NCBI GenBank assembly: GCA_002632265.1
Contig: NQOV01000014.1
Coordinates: 1-64,000, forward strand
Reading direction: 5' to 3'
Length of the DNA stretch: 64,000 nt
Origin: Rhodospirillaceae bacterium MC!
Lineage (GTDB): Bacteria > Pseudomonadota > Alphaproteobacteria > MC1
The translations under genes were made by a program, and so were the position numbers. Of this stretch, positions 18,520-29,292 are shown piece after piece. Within the stretch, counting starts at the first letter, position 1. The number at the start of each line of letters is the position of its first letter. The notes under the pieces were generated by a model that had not been told where the DNA came from, searched no databases, and saw nothing but the letters and a program-made list of their open reading frames with translations.

Positions 18520-20139
18520 TTATTTTAGATCCATTAGCCAGATTGGATTAATCTGTAATGGGTTTGGGGTGTAGCCGATGATTTTCTTAGATACTAGTTC
18601 GGCGGTGGTATGGAAGTAGATAGGAATGTAAGGTAGATCTGTCATGATTGTTTTTTCTACTTTAGCAAGGATTTTCGCTCTTTTGTCAATATCGAGTTCT
18701 TTACTTGCTGATTCCAATAGATTATCAACTACAGGGCTATTATACTTCGCATAGTTTTTTGGGCTTTTACTACCGAATATGAATAACATAGACATGGGAT
18801 CGTTATAAGATGAATCCCAAGAGCCACGCCCCAATTGATAATTTCCTTTTGCAAGATCGGCGTAGTGGGTATGGGTGTCTTTCGTTTCAAGAGTTGCCTC
18901 AACTCCGATTTTCTTCCAAAAAGAACGAGCAGCCACGGCGATCAGGCTATTAAGATTATTACTGTTATAGCTAAGAGTAATCTTTAAGGGATTATCTTCA
19001 TCGTATCCTGCTGATTTTAATAGGGATTTAGCTTTTGCCAAGCGTTCCTTATATGTTAGACCACTCCAAAAGAATTTCGGTTGTTCTTCAGCAGGTATAT
19101 AATTCAACATGTGCGGTGGAATCCATGCGGTGGCAGGGACAACCGTATCATTCATGGCGTGTTTAGTGATATCCGTTCTATTTATGGCCATGGCTAGAGC
19201 TTGACGCACTCGCACATCTTTCATTTTAGGATCGTTATTATTTGCCACATAATAATATGTAACGAATATAGGATAAACTTTAACTTCATCGCCTAATTTT
19301 TTTCGTAAACTAGGTAATCTAGACATATCAACATTGCGACTCCAATCGGCTACACCTGATATGTACATTTTTTCTTCCGTTGCTGCGTTGTCAGACGATA
19401 GGAATATGACCTTATCGATTTTCACATTGTTCGCATTATAATATGTGGGATTTTTTACCGCTACTACTTTATCATTAGGAGTCCATTTAGTTATTTTATA
19501 TGGGCCTGATACTACCATATTTTCAGTTTTGATCCAGTCTTTGCCGTATTGTTTTACAGTGTGTTCTGGAATAATTTCAGCCACAGGAGCGGAAAGAAGA
19601 GAAATAAAATAAGGAGTAACACCGCTTAAGGTTATTTTAATTGTATAATCATCTAATTTTTCCACGCCCAATTCTTTAGGATCTTTTGTGCCGTCTAGAA
19701 TTTCGCCTGCATTCTTAATTGGCTTTAACATTGTAGAATATTGCGATCCTGTACTCGGAGTTAAGGCTCTTCTAAAGGAAAATAACACATCTTCGGCAGT
19801 TAAAGGCTTACCATCTGACCATTTTATATCTTGTCTCATATGGAATGTGTAAATAAGTTTATCATCTGATACCGTATAATCTTTAACTAGACCTTTCACA
19901 GGACTTCCCATGCTATCAGGCACAAATAACCCCATAAACAAGTTACGTTCGATATTCCAATCCCAATCGCCAAATGACATTTGCGGATCTAAACTATCGG
20001 GAGTTTTACCATTTAATACACGTAATACTTTACCATTTTCCATGCTTTGATTTCGGCTTTGACTATAATAATAGCCAGCTAAAACAACTATTATTAAAAG
20101 TAATAATATCAAAAGCGTCTTTTTTAATGATTTAGTCAT
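18520..20139 (-). CDS. peptide ABC transporter substrate-binding protein (OppA/DppA type)
   Basis: An SBP_bac_5 family protein of about 539 aa. SLDPQMSFGDWDWNIERNLF, the segment WSDGKPLTAEDVLFSF and the ending YIPIYFHTTAELV are typical of the oligopeptide-binding class. The N terminus is a strong hydrophobic segment (residues 8-26) without a lipobox cysteine, so it is either secreted or anchored by that segment. I prefer ATG 20139, since AAGGA at 20149-20153 is 9 bp upstream; a start at 20148 would sit directly against that site. No permease or ATPase genes adjoin it, so it works with a transporter encoded elsewhere or as a receptor. Confidence 0.88.
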   Translation of the reverse strand: MTKSLKKTLLILLLLIIVVLAGYYYSQSRNQSMENGKVLRVLNGKTPDSLDPQMSFGDWDWNIERNLFMGLFVPDSMGSPVKGLVKDYTVSDDKLIYTFHMRQDIKWSDGKPLTAEDVLFSFRRALTPSTGSQYSTMLKPIKNAGEILDGTKDPKELGVEKLDDYTIKITLSGVTPYFISLLSAPVAEIIPEHTVKQYGKDWIKTENMVVSGPYKITKWTPNDKVVAVKNPTYYNANNVKIDKVIFLSSDNAATEEKMYISGVADWSRNVDMSRLPSLRKKLGDEVKVYPIFVTYYYVANNNDPKMKDVRVRQALAMAINRTDITKHAMNDTVVPATAWIPPHMLNYIPAEEQPKFFWSGLTYKERLAKAKSLLKSAGYDEDNPLKITLSYNSNNLNSLIAVAARSFWKKIGVEATLETKDTHTHYADLAKGNYQLGRGSWDSSYNDPMSMLFIFGSKSPKNYAKYNSPVVDNLLESASKELDIDKRAKILAKVEKTIMTDLPYIPIYFHTTAELVSKKIIGYTPNPLQINPIWLMDLK

Positions 20140-20330
20140 GGAGATCATTCCTTATAAATTAGTTTTCTCAAATTATAATAATTTAATTAGTTATCATATT
20201 GTTATTTATAAAGTATATTAAAAACATATACTTTTTTACGATGAGCTAACTATATCACAAATAAATATATTTGTCAACCCCAAGAAAAAAAATATTTAGC
20301 TAACTGTTATCCACTCCCCAACCAATAAAT

Positions 20331-20365
20331 AAAAAAGAGATACTATTTATTAGTACCTCTTTTTT
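20331..20365 (-). terminator. intrinsic terminator, symmetrical
   Basis: AAAAAAGAG and TACTA pair with TAGTA and CTCTTTTTT around a short AT loop. It lies 24 bp after the stop of the membrane protein gene at 20389-20820 and is symmetrical enough to work both ways. Confidence 0.72.
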
Positions 20366-20388
20366 AACATATAATTTAAAAAAATTAT

Positions 20389-20820
20389 CTATCTTAGATG
20401 ATTTATGGACTTATCAATAATATTGACCCATGCAGGGATGAAGTTATGGGCGTTGAAAACGATTTCGACAACGGTTAAAATGATAACTAAAACGGCTGCG
20501 AAGGCCCATAATTTTTTCAAGAATATATGATGATGATGATCTTTTTTTAGCATGATTGCACTGGCTCTCTTCCATGTGCCGACTATTCCCCAAATATATG
20601 AGACAATAAAAAAGGCTACAAATAAGAAAAACAATAATTCCAATCCACCCGCCAACTTATCGGATGTATTCACGCTTAGGTTTTTCAAAACTAAATTGTG
20701 ATATAAAATTATAGAAAGAATACTAAGAAAGGTAATCAACCACATATTAAGCCAAAAACTTTTCATAAGCGAATGTTTGCCATTCCAATGATTTGAAACA
20801 TAATTACTAATACTAGACAT
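20389..20820 (-). CDS. small membrane protein of unknown function
   Basis: A 143-aa protein with three predicted membrane segments (about 25-48, 63-85, 106-130). The N-terminal soluble stretch has a WxGKHSLMKSFW pattern and there is SYIWGIVGTWKRAS after the second segment, followed by a run of four histidines (KKDHHHHIF). Similar W-G-x-x-S-L...S-x-W membrane proteins exist in proteobacteria without a known function. AAAGGAG precedes the start. It stands alone between the peptide-binding protein and cdd. Confidence 0.7.
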   Translation of the reverse strand: MSSISNYVSNHWNGKHSLMKSFWLNMWLITFLSILSIILYHNLVLKNLSVNTSDKLAGGLELLFFLFVAFFIVSYIWGIVGTWKRASAIMLKKDHHHHIFLKKLWAFAAVLVIILTVVEIVFNAHNFIPAWVNIIDKSINHLR

Positions 20821-20949
20821 TTACTAATCTCCTTTAGATTAAAAATAATACTCAATGCTTACTCTTTATAAGTATATATAAAAATCTAAATTACTAGCTT
20901 TAATCACAATGATTTTAAAATTTTTCTTCACATAGGGAATATGCTCGAG

Positions 20950-21366
20950 CTATAAATTTTCGGGACCAAAGGAATCTGGCAATAAATCTTGCATGCTATA
21001 GCTTTTTAATAAACCTTTTTCTGTATCACATACATGTATGCGAGTTTGTGGAGCTGAAAATTCTCTGATACGTTGACGACAAGCTCCGCACGGAGTTACA
21101 AGAGCATCAGATTTCCCTATTACTACAATATCTTGAATGGTTTTGCCACCCTTTGCACACATCGCTCCGATAGCTTGTTCTTCTGCACATGAGCCACTAG
21201 GATAAGCGGAATTTTCCACATTACATCCCACATGAACATCCCCTTTATCGTCCAGAACCGCACTACCAACAAGAAAATTACTATAGGGTGCATGAGCATT
21301 TAGGCGTACTTCTGTCGCTTTTTCAATGAGATTTTCAACATTTTCTAACATACTTTTTTTTAACAT
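20950..21366 (-). CDS. cdd: cytidine deaminase
   Basis: Zinc enzyme (138 aa, homotetrameric class) that converts cytidine and deoxycytidine to uridine and deoxyuridine. The active site is complete: CAEEQ with Cys 60 and Glu 62, PCGACRQ with Cys 93 and Cys 96, and the substrate segment CNVENSAYPSG. AAGGA precedes the start. Its product can be split by the phosphorylase at 35035 or salvaged further by upp 2 kb upstream. Confidence 0.95.
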   Translation of the reverse strand: MLKKSMLENVENLIEKATEVRLNAHAPYSNFLVGSAVLDDKGDVHVGCNVENSAYPSGSCAEEQAIGAMCAKGGKTIQDIVVIGKSDALVTPCGACRQRIREFSAPQTRIHVCDTEKGLLKSYSMQDLLPDSFGPENL

Positions 21367-21376
21367 AACTTATTCC

Positions 21377-23347
21377 TTACTTCTTATGTTTTGTTACTTT
21401 TTTATGCTCTTTCTTAATTATGATATGATTAGATGAAAGAGTGGGCCATTTCCCTTGAGATATTTGATGTAATGACAATAAATTCTCGCCTAAACGTGAA
21501 CGATATATCCAAAAGTTTGTTAATACCAACTTAACAAAATTTCTTGTTTGCGAACTTGGGATTCCTTCTATAAACATCAAAGGGTTAGTACGATATTTAA
21601 TTCTTTTACGCCATTTTAAATAATTCCCTGGTCCTGCGTTCCAACTCATTAATAAGCCGATGATATCCTTAATATATCGCTCATTTTCCAAGGAAGTAAC
21701 ATATTTTTCCCCCAGTTTGATATTTTCTGATGGAGTGAATAATTTATATTTCCAATGATGTCGCCAACGGCTATCCCTACCGATAAAAGCGGCGGTTTGT
21801 GGCATTAATTGTAGTAATCCTCTAGCGTCCACATAGGATTTAGCGTAAATATTAAATTGTGATTCCTGTCGCATAAGAGCGAACATCATGGCAGGATCTA
21901 CAGTATATTTATTTAAAGGTTTCCAGCTGATCGGAGTAGGATACAATAGCCCTGTATTGGTATTATTTAAACGACGACCGAGATAATTCCCTAAGCGATA
22001 GCTGGCACTAGCCATATCATTTTGAGCAATAATATATGTTAACTTGCTTTGTAATTCCTGATTTTGTCTATCCCAAATGGAAAGAAGTTCATTCCCTGCG
22101 AGCTGATTCTGACCAACTTGTATTAGAGCAAGAGCTAAGGATGTATGAACGCCCTTTTGTTCTTTTGCAGTTAAACGCTTGGTTTGTTCGATTTTCCATT
22201 TGAAAGGAAATTTCTGCCCTAGCATATCATAAGCTAGGAGACTATAAAAGGTAAATGGATACTTGGTGCTTTTCACAAACCAAGACCATGCTCCTTGAGA
22301 ATTTCGCAAGTTTAGATCGGCACGTCCTGCCCAAAAGGCGTATTTTGCCTTGGCGATAACCGTATTATATTTAGCATTATAAGCACGCTCAAAATATTTT
22401 TTGGCATTTTTCCAATCCTTTTCCAACCAATAGATCATCCCTGCAATGAATGAGGCCTTAGGGATGTAAGTCCCTGATCTATTAGAGGCAAGAATCGCCC
22501 ATTCTTTAGCAAATTTAATGCGATTATCAATGAAATAAACCATGGCTAACTCTGTAGCGTATTTATCATACTGCACATGATAAAGCCTTTTTTTCACATT
22601 TCGACTTTGGAGCATTCTTTTTGCTGATAGGGTTAAGCCCCTGTATATATAGTGCTTTAAGAGTTTTCTATATTTTCTTGCTGTACTTGATCGTGAATAT
22701 CCTAAGGTCGGAGCTGGCTTATTTAAAGATACTCTATAATGATAAATCCCACGCACTTGAGAAGTTGGAACTACCAATTGCCAATTCTTTAAGTGTCTGT
22801 ATCTGCTAGGTCTTTTTAATTTTGCCAGTTTGTATATATCCAAAGCAATCACAAGATGGCTGTATTTTTTCAACCAACGTTGATTTTGCCCAAAGGTTGT
22901 ACGATAATCCCAATGAAGATATCGATTGGCAATCACATAGCCGAGTAAGATTTTATTGTGCAATTTAGCAATGAGTTTATCGGCACTTTTCCATTGTGAA
23001 TTATTTTGATATATGTATATCTGACGGTATAATTTCTCATCATAGGCAGATAACACCTTATAGACTTCTTTATTTTCATAAATCCCGCTAAAGTTTTTAG
23101 TGGCTGTCTTTATATTACTATCTGTTAAAGATGATTTTCCTGTGGAAGTTTTATCTGCTTTATCCGTAGATTTAGATTTAACTTTATCCGTAGATTTAAC
23201 TTCAGTTTGTGTTTTATCTTGTGTTTTAGCTTTATCTTGAGCGTAAGCGTTCGCACTCATGTTCATAGAGAAGATGAATAGGAGTAAAACAAACAGGCTA
23301 GATCTTAAAGTTAATAACAAACCATTCTTATAACTATATATACTCAT
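21377..23347 (-). CDS. soluble lytic murein transglycosylase (Slt-like)
   Basis: A 656-aa periplasmic peptidoglycan lyase. A signal peptide ends near residue 36 (NAYA-QDK), followed by a Lys/Thr/Asp-rich stretch with repeated STDK words (38-75). A long alpha-helical superhelix with TPR-like repeats spans about 85-460. The SLT catalytic domain begins near 480 with ALMRQESQFN (catalytic Glu 495), then ARGLLQLMPQTA and SWNAGPGNY. It cuts glycan strands to 1,6-anhydro products. It sits 10 bp upstream of cdd and 10 bp downstream of upp, so all three are probably one transcript. Confidence 0.92.
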   Translation of the reverse strand: MSIYSYKNGLLLTLRSSLFVLLLFIFSMNMSANAYAQDKAKTQDKTQTEVKSTDKVKSKSTDKADKTSTGKSSLTDSNIKTATKNFSGIYENKEVYKVLSAYDEKLYRQIYIYQNNSQWKSADKLIAKLHNKILLGYVIANRYLHWDYRTTFGQNQRWLKKYSHLVIALDIYKLAKLKRPSRYRHLKNWQLVVPTSQVRGIYHYRVSLNKPAPTLGYSRSSTARKYRKLLKHYIYRGLTLSAKRMLQSRNVKKRLYHVQYDKYATELAMVYFIDNRIKFAKEWAILASNRSGTYIPKASFIAGMIYWLEKDWKNAKKYFERAYNAKYNTVIAKAKYAFWAGRADLNLRNSQGAWSWFVKSTKYPFTFYSLLAYDMLGQKFPFKWKIEQTKRLTAKEQKGVHTSLALALIQVGQNQLAGNELLSIWDRQNQELQSKLTYIIAQNDMASASYRLGNYLGRRLNNTNTGLLYPTPISWKPLNKYTVDPAMMFALMRQESQFNIYAKSYVDARGLLQLMPQTAAFIGRDSRWRHHWKYKLFTPSENIKLGEKYVTSLENERYIKDIIGLLMSWNAGPGNYLKWRKRIKYRTNPLMFIEGIPSSQTRNFVKLVLTNFWIYRSRLGENLLSLHQISQGKWPTLSSNHIIIKKEHKKVTKHKK

Positions 23348-23357
23348 ATGAAATTAT

Positions 23358-24008
23358 TTATTTAGTACCGAACATGCGATCACCTGCATCGCCCAAGCCT
23401 GGTACGATGTAAGCGTGATCATTTAAGTGATCATCAAGAGATGCGGTAAAGATTTTAACATCAGGGTAAACCGCCTCCACATTACGAATGCCTTCAGGAG
23501 CAGAAACTAAAACAACAACTCTAATATCTTCCACAACTACCCCATGTTCGATCAAAACCTTAATGGCGTGAATCAGTGAATTACCAGTGGCAAGCATGGG
23601 ATCAACAAGTAAGCATATACGTTTATCCATATCGGGAAGTTTCACAAGATATTCCACAGGTTTTTTAGTTTCAGGATCTCGATACAAACCAATATGCCCC
23701 ACACGAGCCGAGGGCATTAATTGTTCTAGACCATCACTCATAGTTAGACCAGCACGTAAAACAGGAACAATTACCGCCTTACGTCCTGATAACACTGGGG
23801 CATCCATGGGAGCTACAGGAGTTTTAATTTTTCTTGTTGTTAATTTAAAATCTCGTGTGATTTCATAGCCCATTAGAATAGTGATCTCGCCTAAAAGTTG
23901 ACGGAATTTATTTTTAGATGTATTAATATCACGCATAATAGTTAATTTATGTTGAATTAATGGATGAACAATTACTTCTAAGTTTTTGTAATCTAAATGT
24001 TTTGTCAT
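23358..24008 (-). CDS. upp: uracil phosphoribosyltransferase
   Basis: Makes UMP from uracil and PRPP. The 216-aa protein shows [12 protein letters not shown], the PRPP-binding loop [13 protein letters not shown] and the uracil-binding C terminus [20 protein letters not shown] precedes the start. It leads a tight group (upp, lytic transglycosylase, cdd) with 10-bp gaps and, with cdd, deoA and deoB, gives full pyrimidine salvage. Confidence 0.96.
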   Translation of the reverse strand: MTKHLDYKNLEVIVHPLIQHKLTIMRDINTSKNKFRQLLGEITILMGYEITRDFKLTTRKIKTPVAPMDAPVLSGRKAVIVPVLRAGLTMSDGLEQLMPSARVGHIGLYRDPETKKPVEYLVKLPDMDKRICLLVDPMLATGNSLIHAIKVLIEHGVVVEDIRVVVLVSAPEGIRNVEAVYPDVKIFTASLDDHLNDHAYIVPGLGDAGDRMFGTK

Positions 24009-24059
24009 GATATTTTTCCTTGTATTTTATCAGAAATATAATTTATATTGCATATGAAA

Positions 24060-24107
24060 ATAACTATAATAAGGTAAATTAATATTAAGATACATTATTA
24101 TAGTTAT
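24060..24107 (-). terminator. stem-loop downstream of aspS
   Basis: ATAACTATAATAA (24060-24072) and TTATTATAGTTAT (24095-24107) are exact complements, with further partial pairing inside. It lies 10 bp after the aspS stop and before the upp start, with T-rich sequence following on the minus strand. It is AT-only apart from one pair, so strength is uncertain. Confidence 0.5.
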
Positions 24108-24116
24108 CATATTTTA

Positions 24117-25910
24117 CTAATCGCTTTTCTTTTCAATCTTTTTAGGAAGAGATTTTTTAATGTGCAATTCTCTTAATTGAGTGTCCGCCACTTCTGACGG
24201 AGCATTCATCATAAGATCTTCGGCACGCTGATTCATTGGGAATGCAATTATTTCACGGATGTTCGGTTCGTTTGCCAACTGCATAATCATACGGTCAACA
24301 CCTGGAGCACATCCACCATGGGGCGGAGCTCCGAATTTAAAGGCAGATATCATGCCACCGAATTCCGTATCAACGGTTTCTTTGGTATATCCTGCCATAT
24401 CAAAGGCTTTGTACATGATTTCAGGTTTATGATTACGAATAGCACCAGAGCTTAACTCGATACCATTACAAACAATATCATATTGCCATGCTAGAATATC
24501 CAGTGGGTTCATGGTTTCTAAAGCTTCCATTCCGCCTTGTGGCATTGAGAACGGATTATGAGAGAATTCGATTTTGCCATTATCATCTTCTTCAAACATT
24601 GGGAAATCAACAATCCAACAGAATTCGAAAGAATCATCTTTAATAAGACCAAGCTCATTGGCGATACGAGTTCTTGACGCTCCTGCAAAGGTAGAGGCGT
24701 CTAGCTCTTTACCGCAAGCAAAGAATACGGCATCGCCATTATTTAAGTTACAAACTTCTTTAATTTTAGCGATACGGTCTTCATCGAGATTCTTAGCGAT
24801 GGGTCCTTTAGCATTGCCATTTTCTTCAAAAATGATATATCCTAAACCGCCTTGGCCCTCTTCTCTTGCCCAATCGTTTAGCTTATCATAAAAGCGACGT
24901 GGTTGAGATGATGCACCAGTGGCAGGAATGGCACGCACTACATTACCTTTTTCGATCAGACCTGCAAATAAGCCGAAACCACTACCACGAAATTCTTCTG
25001 TAACATCGTTAATAATAAGCGGATTACGTAAATCTGGCTTATCACTACCATACTTAAGCATGGATTCACGATAGGGAATGCGTTTAAAGGGCAGATCAGA
25101 GACCTTTTTCTCTCCGCCTAGTTCTTTATATAGATCATAAAGAACAGGTTCGATAATGGCGAAGACATCATCTTGAGTGGCATAAGCCATTTCGAAATCC
25201 AATTGATAGAATTCCCCAGGAGAGCGGTCGGCACGAGCGTCTTCATCACGGAAACAAGGAGCGATTTGGAAATATTTATCAAAGCCAGAACACATCAGTA
25301 ATTGCTTAAACTGTTGTGGAGCTTGCGGAAGTGCGTAAAATTTACCTGGATGTAAACGAGAGGCCACCAAGAAATCCCTAGCCCCTTCGGGAGAAGACGC
25401 CGTTAAAATCGGAGTTTGAACTTCTAAGAATCCTTGATCTATCATACGATTACGCAAGATATTAATGACTTTACTACGCAAGATAATGTTATTGTGAACA
25501 CTTTCACGGCGTAGATCTAAATAACGATAGCGTAAACGCATTTCTTCATTTAGTTCATTGTCGCCTGCCACAGGGAATGGTAAAACATCCGCCGATGATT
25601 CGACGATTAATTCATCGATGACAATTTCAATTTCCCCAGTATCTAAATTGGGATTAATAGCTTCTTGCCCACGAGAGATCACTTTACCAATTACAGTAAT
25701 TACGCTTTCTACACGTGTTTTTTCCAGTATTTTAAATAAATCAGAAGAAATATCTATAACACATTGGGTTATGCCGTAATGATCACGGAGATCGATGAAT
25801 AATAAATTACCATGATCACGTTTACGATTTATCCAGCCTGATAATTTCACTTGCTTATCAACGTCTTTAGCTCTTAGTTCACTACAATTGTGAGTGCGAT
25901 ACGTATTCAT
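24117..25910 (-). CDS. aspS: aspartyl-tRNA synthetase
   Basis: Class II synthetase (597 aa). An N-terminal OB-fold anticodon domain (about 1-110) is followed by the class II motifs: [12 protein letters not shown] (motif 1), [11 protein letters not shown] (motif 2) and [11 protein letters not shown] (motif 3), with the bacterial GAD insertion between motifs 2 and 3. The length matches the bacterial type. Alphaproteobacterial forms are often non-discriminating (charge both tRNA-Asp and tRNA-Asn) when gatCAB is present; this cannot be told here. Confidence 0.96.
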   Translation of the reverse strand: MNTYRTHNCSELRAKDVDKQVKLSGWINRKRDHGNLLFIDLRDHYGITQCVIDISSDLFKILEKTRVESVITVIGKVISRGQEAINPNLDTGEIEIVIDELIVESSADVLPFPVAGDNELNEEMRLRYRYLDLRRESVHNNIILRSKVINILRNRMIDQGFLEVQTPILTASSPEGARDFLVASRLHPGKFYALPQAPQQFKQLLMCSGFDKYFQIAPCFRDEDARADRSPGEFYQLDFEMAYATQDDVFAIIEPVLYDLYKELGGEKKVSDLPFKRIPYRESMLKYGSDKPDLRNPLIINDVTEEFRGSGFGLFAGLIEKGNVVRAIPATGASSQPRRFYDKLNDWAREEGQGGLGYIIFEENGNAKGPIAKNLDEDRIAKIKEVCNLNNGDAVFFACGKELDASTFAGASRTRIANELGLIKDDSFEFCWIVDFPMFEEDDNGKIEFSHNPFSMPQGGMEALETMNPLDILAWQYDIVCNGIELSSGAIRNHKPEIMYKAFDMAGYTKETVDTEFGGMISAFKFGAPPHGGCAPGVDRMIMQLANEPNIREIIAFPMNQRAEDLMMNAPSEVADTQLRELHIKKSLPKKIEKKSD

Positions 25911-25996
25911 ATCTTTAAACCTTTTTGAATATTAATTAATTCTTCTTATCCTATGTATTTTGAATAATATTAGGATAAAAGTCAAGAATTATTTTA

Positions 25997-28900
25997 TTAT
26001 TGTGAGTTTTTTGCTAGCTTATTCTGATTATCCTTATATTTCTTGTGGATTTTAGTTAAGCTTTTATCTGAAATTTCAATGTCTTGATCGAAATAAACAG
26101 GGTTAAACTCGGCGATTGTAATATTTTTATTTTTTCTCGCTCTACGACATTCCACCAAATAGATAACACAAGGCGAAACAACCAAAGTTAAGGCCGTAGC
26201 AAATAATAGACCGAAAATAATAGTTTGCGATATGGGAGCAAAAGTTGCCGACATGGGAGAATCCACATAAAAATCACCATTAAGATAATCGATTGTAACT
26301 TGAGTGGCTGACGGTAATAAACCCACTGCCGAAGTTAACACGGTTAGCATGATCGGACGGAAACGCCCAGCACATGTCTTAATAAGGGCCTCGTAGAAAG
26401 GAAGACCTTTATCTACTTTTAAGTGTTCGTAAGTATCGATTAGGACGATGTTGTTATTTACCACGATCCCAGCGAGAGCGAACACCGCTAAAGATGAGAA
26501 TGTAATGGAGTATGTACCGCCTGTTATCATCAAACCAAGCACCACCCCACCAGTGGATAAGACAATCGCTGACATGGTAAGAGCCGTATAGAACAAGCTA
26601 TTATATTGAGTAATAAGCACTAGAGCCATTACTAACAGAGCCACGCCAAAGCCTTTGATTAGGAAAGCCATTGATTTTTTCTGATCCTTACCCATACCGC
26701 CAGAAACTAGGGTTACCCCAGAATCGTGGTTATTTTTAGCGAACCAGTCAAATACTTGCTTTCTTGCGTCATTTTCGTTAACACCGTCGGCAACATCGGC
26801 ATTAAGGTTAATGGACGCTTGACCGTTTTCATGACGAATGGTCGATACAGTATTATTATAAGTAAATGTTACGAATGTAGATAATGGTACACGTCCTTGC
26901 GGAGTGTCAATTGTCATGTTTTTCAAGCGATTAGGTTCACGCCATTCTTGAGGAAAACGCAAGACGATATCCACAGAATCATCGGCGTCATCAGGATTGT
27001 ACTTATTCACGGTTAAACCATTGGTAGCAATACGCAACTTAGTACCGATAGTTCCAACGCTGATTCCATATTCGGCGATCTTATCACGATCCAGTTTAAA
27101 TACGATATCATAACCAACATTTTCCAAACTACTTTCCACATTAGTAAGGGATTTATTTGCCATTAACCAATTATGAAACTTGGTATATATGGGAGTAATA
27201 CGTGATAGGGTTGAAGAGTGAAGTTGTAATGATAGGGCATAATCCGCACGTGGTCCTTTACCACCAGAAGATTTAATGGTTAGCTTAAACCCTGGAAATC
27301 CGCCTTTTTCTGCAAGTTCTTTTTGCATTTGGGCGATCACATCAAAGGAAATAGGACGCTCACGCCAACCCACTAACTTAAGCACTAATTCCCCTACTTT
27401 GTTGGTTGAGGGAGCTCCTGTTTTTGTATTAACGTCATCCACATATGCCATGAAATCATAGTCTTTTTTCAAGGTATTAGCTATGTTTTCCAACATCGCT
27501 TCTTTTTTCAAAGGAGAAAAGTTATTGCGAGCAATTACGTTGATCTTAACGGAACTCGCATCACTTTTTGGGAAGAAACTCACACCTAACCCCGAATGAG
27601 CGTAAAGATAAAAGCTAAAGAAAACTATCCCAATTGTTGAGAAAATCACAGTTTTCGGATATCTTAAAGAACGCTTTAGGATTTCAGAATATTTTTTCTC
27701 AATGGCACTAGGTTCTTTATGTATTTCGTGTTCTTTTTTGGTAATCGGTTTAATTTTAGCAAAAAGAATCCCCATAGACGGTAAGAAAATAACCGCCATA
27801 ATTAAAGCGAATACTAGAACATATATAAGCGTTCTCGGTAAATAACCCATAAACTGACCCATAACACCCGGCCAGAATAAAAGCGGAGCGAAAGCCACAA
27901 GAGTGGTTACGGTTGAAGAGAATAACGGCACGGCCATATGTTGAGCCGCATAAATATACGCCTCGGTGGCAGTTGCCCCCTCGTGTAGTTTGGTATCGGC
28001 GTATTCTGTGGCCACGATCGCCCCATCCACCAGCAAACCAATGGCAAGGATTAAAGCGAACATATTCATCATATGCAAGCTACTACCTTCCATTTGAATC
28101 ATCACTAAGGCCGCAAGTACAGATGTGGGAATGGTAATGGCGATAAGAATTGACGAGCGTAAACCTAACGGAATCGCCACAATCAAGATCACAAGCCCAA
28201 TGGTAGATATTAAGTTGTTTACAAGGTTGTTAACCATATCATTCACGTTAGATGAACCATCTTTCATGATTTTATAACGTAATTCGATATCTTTATAGTT
28301 CTTAATTGTCGCATCCAAAGTAGTTTTAATGGATTCCACCGTACTAAGTAGATTCACGCCCCTACTTTTATGAATTTCGAAAGACAGCACGCTTTTTCCG
28401 TTAAATGAAGATAAGCGATTTCTATCATTAAAACTCTTTTTAACTATGGCGATATCTTTAAGTTTAATGGTTTTACCATTTTTAAGCTTAATGGGAGTCT
28501 CACGGATTTCCTTAACTGTTTTAAAGAGTGCGGGAATCTTAATGGACGCCATACCGTTGGCATTAACCATAGAACCACCAGATACTAAAGCATTTTGCGA
28601 ACTTAAGGAATGGGATATGTCGAGATCTGTTAAATTGTAAGATTTAAGTTTATCAGGTTGTACAAGAACTTGAACAACGCTACTTCTATCGCCGACAATA
28701 TCCACGGTTGAAACGCCGTCGATTCCTTCGATTTTACTTTTAACAGCTTGGCCCGCTTTATGTATTTGATCTTCCGTACCTGCACCATATAAAATAAATT
28801 CTACTACTGGTTGATCGGTAATATCGATATCATTAATCACAGGGGTATCGGCATCGGATGGGAAATCTGATTTCGCCTTATCTAGAGCGGTTGTTAGATC

Positions 28901-29221
28901 ATTTCTTGCCTCTTGAGCGTCGGCATCCGTATTAAATACTAAGAGTACCGCCCCAGTATTTTCTCGAGCGAATCCACGCATTTTATCCACATTTTTAATG
29001 TTTTTAAATTCACGTTCCATAGGTTTAATGATCAAACGTTCGGAATCTTCAGGAGAAATCCCTTGCATGTGTACATTAATATAGAAAACTGGGAAGTTAA
29101 CTTCTGGCATTTCTTCACGTGGTAATGTAAAGTAAGAGTTTAACCCTGCCCCAATAATTAGAATTAATAATACCGCCATCGTACGATACTTTAAAACCAA
29201 AGATTTAATTATGTCATTCAT
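25997..29221 (-). CDS. RND family efflux transporter, inner-membrane pump
   Basis: A 1074-aa inner-membrane proton-driven pump (HAE-1/AcrB family) with twelve expected membrane helices and two large periplasmic loops. The N terminus shows a hydrophobic helix then PREEMPEVNFP. TM4 has GLLVDGAIVATEY, which keeps one aspartate of the proton relay; the second aspartate seen in AcrB is glycine. TM10 has GIVVNNNIVLIDTY in place of the AcrB-type segment. This fits the alphaproteobacterial subgroup paired with an HlyD-like adaptor. The adaptor gene lies 71 bp upstream, and no TolC-type outer-membrane gene is in the window. Confidence 0.93.
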   Translation of the reverse strand: MNDIIKSLVLKYRTMAVLLILIIGAGLNSYFTLPREEMPEVNFPVFYINVHMQGISPEDSERLIIKPMEREFKNIKNVDKMRGFARENTGAVLLVFNTDADAQEARNDLTTALDKAKSDFPSDADTPVINDIDITDQPVVEFILYGAGTEDQIHKAGQAVKSKIEGIDGVSTVDIVGDRSSVVQVLVQPDKLKSYNLTDLDISHSLSSQNALVSGGSMVNANGMASIKIPALFKTVKEIRETPIKLKNGKTIKLKDIAIVKKSFNDRNRLSSFNGKSVLSFEIHKSRGVNLLSTVESIKTTLDATIKNYKDIELRYKIMKDGSSNVNDMVNNLVNNLISTIGLVILIVAIPLGLRSSILIAITIPTSVLAALVMIQMEGSSLHMMNMFALILAIGLLVDGAIVATEYADTKLHEGATATEAYIYAAQHMAVPLFSSTVTTLVAFAPLLFWPGVMGQFMGYLPRTLIYVLVFALIMAVIFLPSMGILFAKIKPITKKEHEIHKEPSAIEKKYSEILKRSLRYPKTVIFSTIGIVFFSFYLYAHSGLGVSFFPKSDASSVKINVIARNNFSPLKKEAMLENIANTLKKDYDFMAYVDDVNTKTGAPSTNKVGELVLKLVGWRERPISFDVIAQMQKELAEKGGFPGFKLTIKSSGGKGPRADYALSLQLHSSTLSRITPIYTKFHNWLMANKSLTNVESSLENVGYDIVFKLDRDKIAEYGISVGTIGTKLRIATNGLTVNKYNPDDADDSVDIVLRFPQEWREPNRLKNMTIDTPQGRVPLSTFVTFTYNNTVSTIRHENGQASINLNADVADGVNENDARKQVFDWFAKNNHDSGVTLVSGGMGKDQKKSMAFLIKGFGVALLVMALVLITQYNSLFYTALTMSAIVLSTGGVVLGLMITGGTYSITFSSLAVFALAGIVVNNNIVLIDTYEHLKVDKGLPFYEALIKTCAGRFRPIMLTVLTSAVGLLPSATQVTIDYLNGDFYVDSPMSATFAPISQTIIFGLLFATALTLVVSPCVIYLVECRRARKNKNITIAEFNPVYFDQDIEISDKSLTKIHKKYKDNQNKLAKNSQ

Positions 29222-29292
29222 TTTATTTTCCTAAACAATATTATTGTTTAACCTGATGTTATCTTACAATCAAGTTATTTATATCTAACAGA

